A stretch of DNA of 64,000 nt from Sva-07 sp963707515. GTDB lineage: Bacteria; Actinomycetota; Acidimicrobiia; Acidimicrobiales; Ilumatobacteraceae. Numbering within the stretch: position 1 is the first letter of the stretch; each line of letters begins with the position of its first letter. The notes under the pieces were generated by a model. The model was not told where the DNA came from, made no database searches, and worked only from the letters and a program-made list of their open reading frames with translations. Below, one piece after another: positions 59,408 through 64,000 of this stretch. Made by a program: the position numbers and the translations under genes. The stretch is taken from NCBI GenBank assembly GCA_963707515.1, contig CAVPQI010000001.1:1488001-1552000 (forward strand), written 5' to 3'.

Positions 59408-61141
59408 TCAGGCGCCGAGGAGCGACTCCTTGAGGTCGCGCTTGACGAACTTGCCGTTGGCGTTGCGCGGCAGCGACTCGCTGAGGAACCACACCCGCTC
59501 GGGGATCTTGTACTTGGCGAGCGAACCGGCGAGCTGGGCGGTCAGCTCCTCCTCGGTCAGCGAGGCTCCCGGGGCGAGGACGATCGCTGCACCGACGATC
59601 TCACCGAGCCGATCGTCGGGGACGCCGAAGACCGCCGCCTCGGCGACGCCGTCGAGCTCGTAGATCGCCGCTTCGACCTCCGAGCAGTAGACGTTCTCGC
59701 CACCGCGCAGGACCATGTCCTTGATCCGGTCGACGATGAAGACGAAGCCGTCCTCGTCGATCGTGGCGACGTCGCCGGTGTGGAACCAGCCGTCGCGGAT
59801 CGAGTCGGCCGTCGCTTCGGGCCGGTTGAGGTAGCCCTTGATGACGATCGCCCCGCGGACGCACAGCTCGCCGGGTTGACCCGGGGCCACCTCGTTGTCG
59901 GCTTCGTCGACGAGCTTGGCCTCGAGCGTCGGCACGACGCGGCCGCACGACGACGGCTTGGCGAGGTACAGGCTGCCGGAGTTGGCGGTGACGATGCCGT
60001 GGGTCTCGGTGAGCCCGTACCCCGTGCTCGGGGCGCCGCCGGCGAGCGACTTGCCGATCTTCTCCACCAGGTCGGGTTGCAACGGCGCGCCGCCTCCGCC
60101 CATACCGGCGAGCGTGGACGTGTCACGTCGCGACCAGTCCGGGTGCATCAGCATCTCGCGGCTCATCGTCGGCACGCCGGAGAAGTTGGTGACGCCCTCG
60201 CGCTCGATGAGCTCGAGCGCCCGTCCGGCATCCCACTTGTACATGAAGACGATCCGCGAGCCCGAGATCGTCGCCGGGTGCAGCAGGCAGTTGTTGGCGG
60301 TCACGTGGAACAGCGGCGTCGGGGCGAGGAACACGTTCTGCTTCGGTTGGCCCGCGGCATCGAGCGCCGGCGGTGGCGGGGTGACCCCCGACTTCGCTCC
60401 GGCGAGACTGGCGACCGAGGTCATGAAGACGAGGTTGAGCAGGTTGTGCACCGAGCCCCGGTGGGTCAGCTGGGCGCCCTTGGGGAATCCCGTCGTGCCC
60501 GACGTGTAGAAGATGCAGGCGTCGTCGTCGGGGTCGATGTCGACATCGGGCAACGCCGCCGGGGCGTTGGCCGGGTCGATCACGTCCTCCCAGCGAGCGG
60601 CGTCGGCCGGCAACTCGCCGTCGTACCGGACGGTGATCAGCGACATCGGACGGGTCGCCCGCAGTGTGTCGAGCACGGGCAGCACCCGCTCGACGCGCTC
60701 GCGATCGGCGATCAGCACCTTCGGTGCCGAGTCGGCGAGGCCGTACTCCATCTCCTCCGACGTCCACCAGGCGTTCATCCCGACGCAGGCGGCGCCGAGC
60801 GAGACGATCGCCCAGTAGCTGAGCACCCACTCCGGATAGTTGCGCATGGCAACGGCGACGCGGTCGCCGGCCCCCACCCCGTGCTCGTCACGGAGCCGTG
60901 CGGCGAGTGCCCGGATCAGGGCGTCGGCCTCGGCGTAGGTCACCCGCTCGTCCTCGAAGACGATGTAGTCGCGATCGCCGTAGCCGCGCGCCAACTCCCA
61001 GACGGAGCGCATCGACGGCAGCGCCGACTCGAACACCTTGATCGGGACGCCGCGCACCTCGATCTCGGTGGTCGCGAACTGCGCTCCCGGTGCCGTCAGC
61101 TCGTCCCACGCCTGCTGGTACTCCTTGAACATGGCGCTCAT
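59408..61141 (-). CDS. Long-chain-type acyl-CoA ligase (AMP-forming)
   Basis: 577 residues, no frame problems. The P-loop is IFYTSGTTGFPKGAQLTHRG; PTPLFHVTANNC, STGYGLTETHGIV, GWFHTGDVATIDEDGFVFIVDR and the C-terminal Lys in RNANGKFVKRDL are present. The ATG at 61141 (MSAMFKEYQQ) is chosen; upstream in-frame sequence overlaps acpS. It is unusual between acpS and nnr. The chain length of its acid is unknown. Confidence 0.9.
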   Translation of the reverse strand: MSAMFKEYQQAWDELTAPGAQFATTEIEVRGVPIKVFESALPSMRSVWELARGYGDRDYIVFEDERVTYAEADALIRALAARLRDEHGVGAGDRVAVAMRNYPEWVLSYWAIVSLGAACVGMNAWWTSEEMEYGLADSAPKVLIADRERVERVLPVLDTLRATRPMSLITVRYDGELPADAARWEDVIDPANAPAALPDVDIDPDDDACIFYTSGTTGFPKGAQLTHRGSVHNLLNLVFMTSVASLAGAKSGVTPPPPALDAAGQPKQNVFLAPTPLFHVTANNCLLHPATISGSRIVFMYKWDAGRALELIEREGVTNFSGVPTMSREMLMHPDWSRRDTSTLAGMGGGGAPLQPDLVEKIGKSLAGGAPSTGYGLTETHGIVTANSGSLYLAKPSSCGRVVPTLEAKLVDEADNEVAPGQPGELCVRGAIVIKGYLNRPEATADSIRDGWFHTGDVATIDEDGFVFIVDRIKDMVLRGGENVYCSEVEAAIYELDGVAEAAVFGVPDDRLGEIVGAAIVLAPGASLTEEELTAQLAGSLAKYKIPERVWFLSESLPRNANGKFVKRDLKESLLGA

Positions 61142-61176
61142 GATCGCAGCGTCTGGCGCCGAGCGCACAACCGGCG

Positions 61177-61542
61177 CTATTCGGCGATCACGTAGGCGGC
61201 GGCCATCAGGTCGCCGTGGGTCAACGAGAGGTGCCAGGCGCGGACGCCCGCCTCGTCCGCGATCTCGAGGGCGCGACCGACGATGTGCAGGTTCGGCCGA
61301 CCCGACGGGGTCCGCTCGACCCACACCTCGTGGAAGCCGAACGCGCCGAGCCCGACCCCGAGCGACTTCATCACCGCCTCGCGGGCGGCGAAGCGGGCCG
61401 CCAGCGACGGCACGGGATCGGACTGCGGGGCCACGTCGGCGAGCTCCATCTCGGTGAAGATGCGCGTCCGCATCGACGGGGTCCGTTCGAGCGAGCGACG
61501 GAACCGCTCGATGTCGACGAGGTCGACGCCGATCCCGATCAC
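61177..61542 (-). CDS. acpS: Holo-[acyl-carrier-protein] synthase
   Basis: 121 residues. Transfers phosphopantetheine from CoA to acyl carrier protein. MIGIGVDLVDIERFRRSLER has the Mg-binding Asp, RFAAREAVMKSLGVGL the catalytic Glu/Lys region, and WHLSLTHGDLMAAAYVIAE the C-terminal signature. It starts 22 bp after the GlmS-like gene. Confidence 0.95.
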   Translation of the reverse strand: MIGIGVDLVDIERFRRSLERTPSMRTRIFTEMELADVAPQSDPVPSLAARFAAREAVMKSLGVGLGAFGFHEVWVERTPSGRPNLHIVGRALEIADEAGVRAWHLSLTHGDLMAAAYVIAE

Positions 61543-61564
61543 GACGGATTCCGCCGGCCGCCGG

Positions 61565-64000
61565 TCACCGACGCCAGTGGTCGGCGGTGTCGGAGATCGG
61601 GCTGATCAGCAACTCGGCGACGGGGATCTCGCTCAGCAGCGAGTCGTCGAAGCTGCCCTCGGTCTCCGTGACCCAGTCGACGAGGCGGTCATAGCGCCGG
61701 TCGTAACCCTGGAGGACCGGCCGGATGACGTCGGCGGGCAGCCGGTCGTGGAAGGCGAGGTGGAGCAGCGTGATGCCGGTCGTCTCGCCGCCCTTCACCT
61801 CGGGCACGAACGCCACCGTCCGCCCGTCGCTGCGTCCGACGGCGATCAGCACCTCGCGCTCGGAGGCGACGCGGTGCTTGGTGCCGCGCAACACGGCGTT
61901 GTGCTCGACGCGACTCGGCAGATCTCGCGAGATGCCGCCTCGATCGATGATCGAGATGCTGTCGCCGTCGATGCGGTAGCGGGTGTACCCGCGCACCTCG
62001 GCAACGGCGGGGTCGAGGTCGGCGAGCACCCGCAACGTGCGGTAGGTGAGGACGTCGCGCCCGGCGCCGGCGGCGAGCACGGCCTGGACCAGCGGGCGGT
62101 CGATGATGCCCTCGTCGCTGCGCGAGATGCCGACGGTGACGGTCTTCGCCTGGTGCTTGATCGTGTCGATCGGGCGGGTCAGCTCCTCGATCGCCCGGGT
62201 GAGGGCGGCGGCGAGGTCGTCGATCAGCGCCGCCGGCGTGCCGACCTTGCCGGTGGTGATCTGGTACTGCTCGACCGGCCGGTCGGAGAGGGCGTCACGG
62301 AACAGACCGGCGAGCCGAACCGCCGTCGCCGCTTCGAGCTGGCCGTCGTAGGTGCCAGAGCGCAGCTGGTCGTGGAACCGCTCGACCGGCCGGCGCAGTT
62401 CGCCCGCGAGCTGGCTGACGACGGCGTCGGCGGCCGCGTTCTCGGCGGCCAGCCGTTCGATGGTCTCACGCGCTTCGCGCAGGGCGTGCGCCGAGGCATC
62501 GATCGCCAACGCCACCTCGTAGCCGAAGAGATGCCCGGCCATCGCCGACAAGATGAAGCCGAGGGCGGGATCGACGGCGGGAACGGTGATCGTCGCCGCT
62601 GCCTGGAACCGCACGTCGCCGTCGCTGGCGATGACGATCGGCGTCGCCTTGTGCGCCGAGAAGATGGCGACCTCCTTGGCCACGTCGTCGGCGGTCGAGC
62701 CGACGAGTCCGGCGGCGCAGACGAGGATCAGCGGTTCCGACGACAGGTCGATGTGCTTCTTGTCCTCGGTCGAGTCGCAGGCGATCGACTTGTAGCAGAG
62801 CTCGCTGAGCTTGATCCGGACCTCTTCGGCGGCGACCTTGTTCGGGCCGTTGCCGACGACGGCCCAGTATCGCTTCGGTGGGGCGAGCCGGGCGGCATCG
62901 GCGACGGCCGAGCGACGGCTCAGCGTCTCTTGCATCGCGGCCGGCATCTCGCGCAGCGCGGTGAGGAGCCCGGTGCGACGGCGGGTGTCGCCGAGTCCGG
63001 CGGCTTCGGCGATCGCGCACGACAGCAGGGCGCCGGCGGCGACCTGGGCGTAGAACGCCTTGGTCGAGGCGACGCTCATCTCCACGTCTCGGCCGTCGCT
63101 CGTGTACAGCACGCCGTCGGCTTTGTCGGTGAGGTCGCTGCCGCGGCGGTTGACGATGCCGATCACCGCGGCACCACGCGAGCGCAGCAGGTCGACGGTG
63201 CGGTTGGTGTCGGTCGTCGTGCCGGACTGACTGATGGCGACGGCGAGCGTGTCGCTCATGTCGAGGCGCATGTTGAAGCCCGACAGCTCGGTGGCGGTGA
63301 CCGCCTCGATGTCGAGGACGCCGTCGGTGAGCTCGCCGAGGATCGCCGCCATGCTCTGGCCGGCGACCGCCGCAGTGCCCTGGCCGATCACGCGGATGCG
63401 GCTGATCGTGCCCGCGGCGAGCCGCTCGGCGATCGACTGCGGGAGTGCCCGCTCGCCGACCTCGGCACGCAGCTCACCGTCGCGTTCGACGATCTTGCCG
63501 CGCAACGTCTTGGCGAAGCTCGACGGCGACTCGGAGATCTCCTTGAGCAGGAAGTGCGGGGCGTCGCCGCGGTTGATGTCGCGGGTCGTCACCTCGGCGA
63601 CGACGACGTCGCGCTCGCCGACCGGGTTGGCGGTGCCGTCGTAACCGAGGCGCTCGATGCCGTCGAGCTCGCCCGCCCGGTCGCCGTGCAGCACGACGAT
63701 CTCTCCACCGTGCTCGCCGTCGAGGCGGACGTAGCGGGCGGTCTCCTCGACGACGCCGTATGGCTCGCTGGCGACGATGAAGCAGTCGTCGGCCAGCCCG
63801 ACGTACAACCCCTGGCCGCTCCCGCGCAGGGCGAAGCGCAGCGTCGACGGGTCGTGGGCGCTGGCGACGCCGATCGCCACCGATCCCTCGAACGAGCTGA
63901 CCGTGCGCCGGAACGCCTCGGTGATCGAGGTGTTGGCGGCGTGACGGGCGACGAGGGTCGGGATGACCTTGGCGTCGGTGGTGATCGTCGGCGAGATGCG
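61565..64000 (-). CDS. GlmS-like glutamine-fructose-6-phosphate aminotransferase with extended C-terminus, partial
   Basis: At least 811 residues, truncated by the right edge, so the catalytic N-terminal Cys lies outside. The visible part starts inside the glutaminase domain (TDAKVIPTLVARHAANTSIT). Next come the first SIS domain (HFLLKEISESPSSFAKTLRG, SQSGTTTDTNRTVDL, VASTKAFYAQVAAGALL) and the second SIS domain (VVGNGPNKVAAEEVRIKLSE, with ACDSTEDKKHIDL). Unlike standard GlmS (about 610 residues, ending shortly after SIS2), a further 300 or so residues follow (VTVGISRSDEGIIDRPLVQA, VRGYTRYRIDGDSISIIDRG). It would make glucosamine-6-phosphate for the cell wall; the extension may be regulatory. 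Confidence 0.82.
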   Translation of the reverse strand, partial: RISPTITTDAKVIPTLVARHAANTSITEAFRRTVSSFEGSVAIGVASAHDPSTLRFALRGSGQGLYVGLADDCFIVASEPYGVVEETARYVRLDGEHGGEIVVLHGDRAGELDGIERLGYDGTANPVGERDVVVAEVTTRDINRGDAPHFLLKEISESPSSFAKTLRGKIVERDGELRAEVGERALPQSIAERLAAGTISRIRVIGQGTAAVAGQSMAAILGELTDGVLDIEAVTATELSGFNMRLDMSDTLAVAISQSGTTTDTNRTVDLLRSRGAAVIGIVNRRGSDLTDKADGVLYTSDGRDVEMSVASTKAFYAQVAAGALLSCAIAEAAGLGDTRRRTGLLTALREMPAAMQETLSRRSAVADAARLAPPKRYWAVVGNGPNKVAAEEVRIKLSELCYKSIACDSTEDKKHIDLSSEPLILVCAAGLVGSTADDVAKEVAIFSAHKATPIVIASDGDVRFQAAATITVPAVDPALGFILSAMAGHLFGYEVALAIDASAHALREARETIERLAAENAAADAVVSQLAGELRRPVERFHDQLRSGTYDGQLEAATAVRLAGLFRDALSDRPVEQYQITTGKVGTPAALIDDLAAALTRAIEELTRPIDTIKHQAKTVTVGISRSDEGIIDRPLVQAVLAAGAGRDVLTYRTLRVLADLDPAVAEVRGYTRYRIDGDSISIIDRGGISRDLPSRVEHNAVLRGTKHRVASEREVLIAVGRSDGRTVAFVPEVKGGETTGITLLHLAFHDRLPADVIRPVLQGYDRRYDRLVDWVTETEGSFDDSLLSEIPVAELLISPISDTADHWRR

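Overview
The window is uniformly very GC-rich, codes densely on both strands, and carries several actinobacterial markers: a mycofactocin cassette, NDMA-dependent (mycofactocin-type) alcohol dehydrogenases, an APS-type cysH, a DUF222/HNH nuclease and CIRCE-controlled groES-groEL. Together with many acyl-CoA metabolism genes and the alr-tsaE-tsaB-rimI-tsaD order, this points to an actinobacterium, probably of the Acidimicrobiia (Ilumatobacter-like). That placement is inference. No rRNA, tRNA, CRISPR array, insertion sequence or prophage was seen.

Layout. 1-5.2 kb: the start of an acyl-CoA dehydrogenase gene, a lipoprotein hydrolase, a 62-bp tandem hairpin array and an acyltransferase-3/SGNH membrane enzyme. 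5.2-11.6 kb: cysS, a homocysteine S-methyltransferase, valS and an LCP-family wall ligase. 11.6-16 kb: an AAA+/VWA pair or fusion and two NDMA-type alcohol dehydrogenases. 16-19.6 kb: a hypothetical protein and an M16 peptidase. 19.6-23.7 kb: siroheme and sulfate assimilation (precorrin-2 dehydrogenase diverging from cysH, sulfite reductase and cobA). 23.7-25.3 kb: mftA-mftB-mftC. 25.5-30.3 kb: a membrane protein and a 1236-residue three-domain protein (GT2 glycosyltransferase, acyltransferase-3, serine hydrolase). 30-39 kb: HelD-like helicase, DUF222/HNH, two kinases of the aminoglycoside-phosphotransferase fold, a methyltransferase, plsY, an OYE/FadH oxidoreductase and an SDR. 39-46.5 kb: DUF72, acyl-CoA synthetase, dienelactone hydrolase, phosphotransferase, NlpC/P60 hydrolase and guaA. 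46.5-50 kb: small membrane protein, aromatic amino acid decarboxylase, NUDIX hydrolase and small ORFs. 50-52 kb: groEL and groES. 52.2-64 kb: one long leftward operon, glmS-like, acpS, acyl-CoA ligase, nnr, alr, tsaE, tsaB, rimI, tsaD, dusB, maf, mostly with 4-nt stop/start overlaps.

Functional links. The siroheme genes supply the cofactor of the adjacent sulfite reductase. The mycofactocin genes would make the redox cofactor needed by the two alcohol dehydrogenases 8-10 kb away, but mftD, mftE and mftF are not in the window. The operon at the right end combines t6A tRNA modification with cell-wall precursor and cofactor-repair genes.

Most unusual signals: (i) hairpins with a conserved 13-nt core but locus-specific stems, three of which pair the stop codons of convergent genes with each other; (ii) the GT2-AT3-serine hydrolase fusion; (iii) a chain of three 6-codon ORFs coupled by ATGA overlaps into cobA; (iv) about 13 apparent single-base frameshifts, nearly all extra bases, which look more like sequence error than gene decay.
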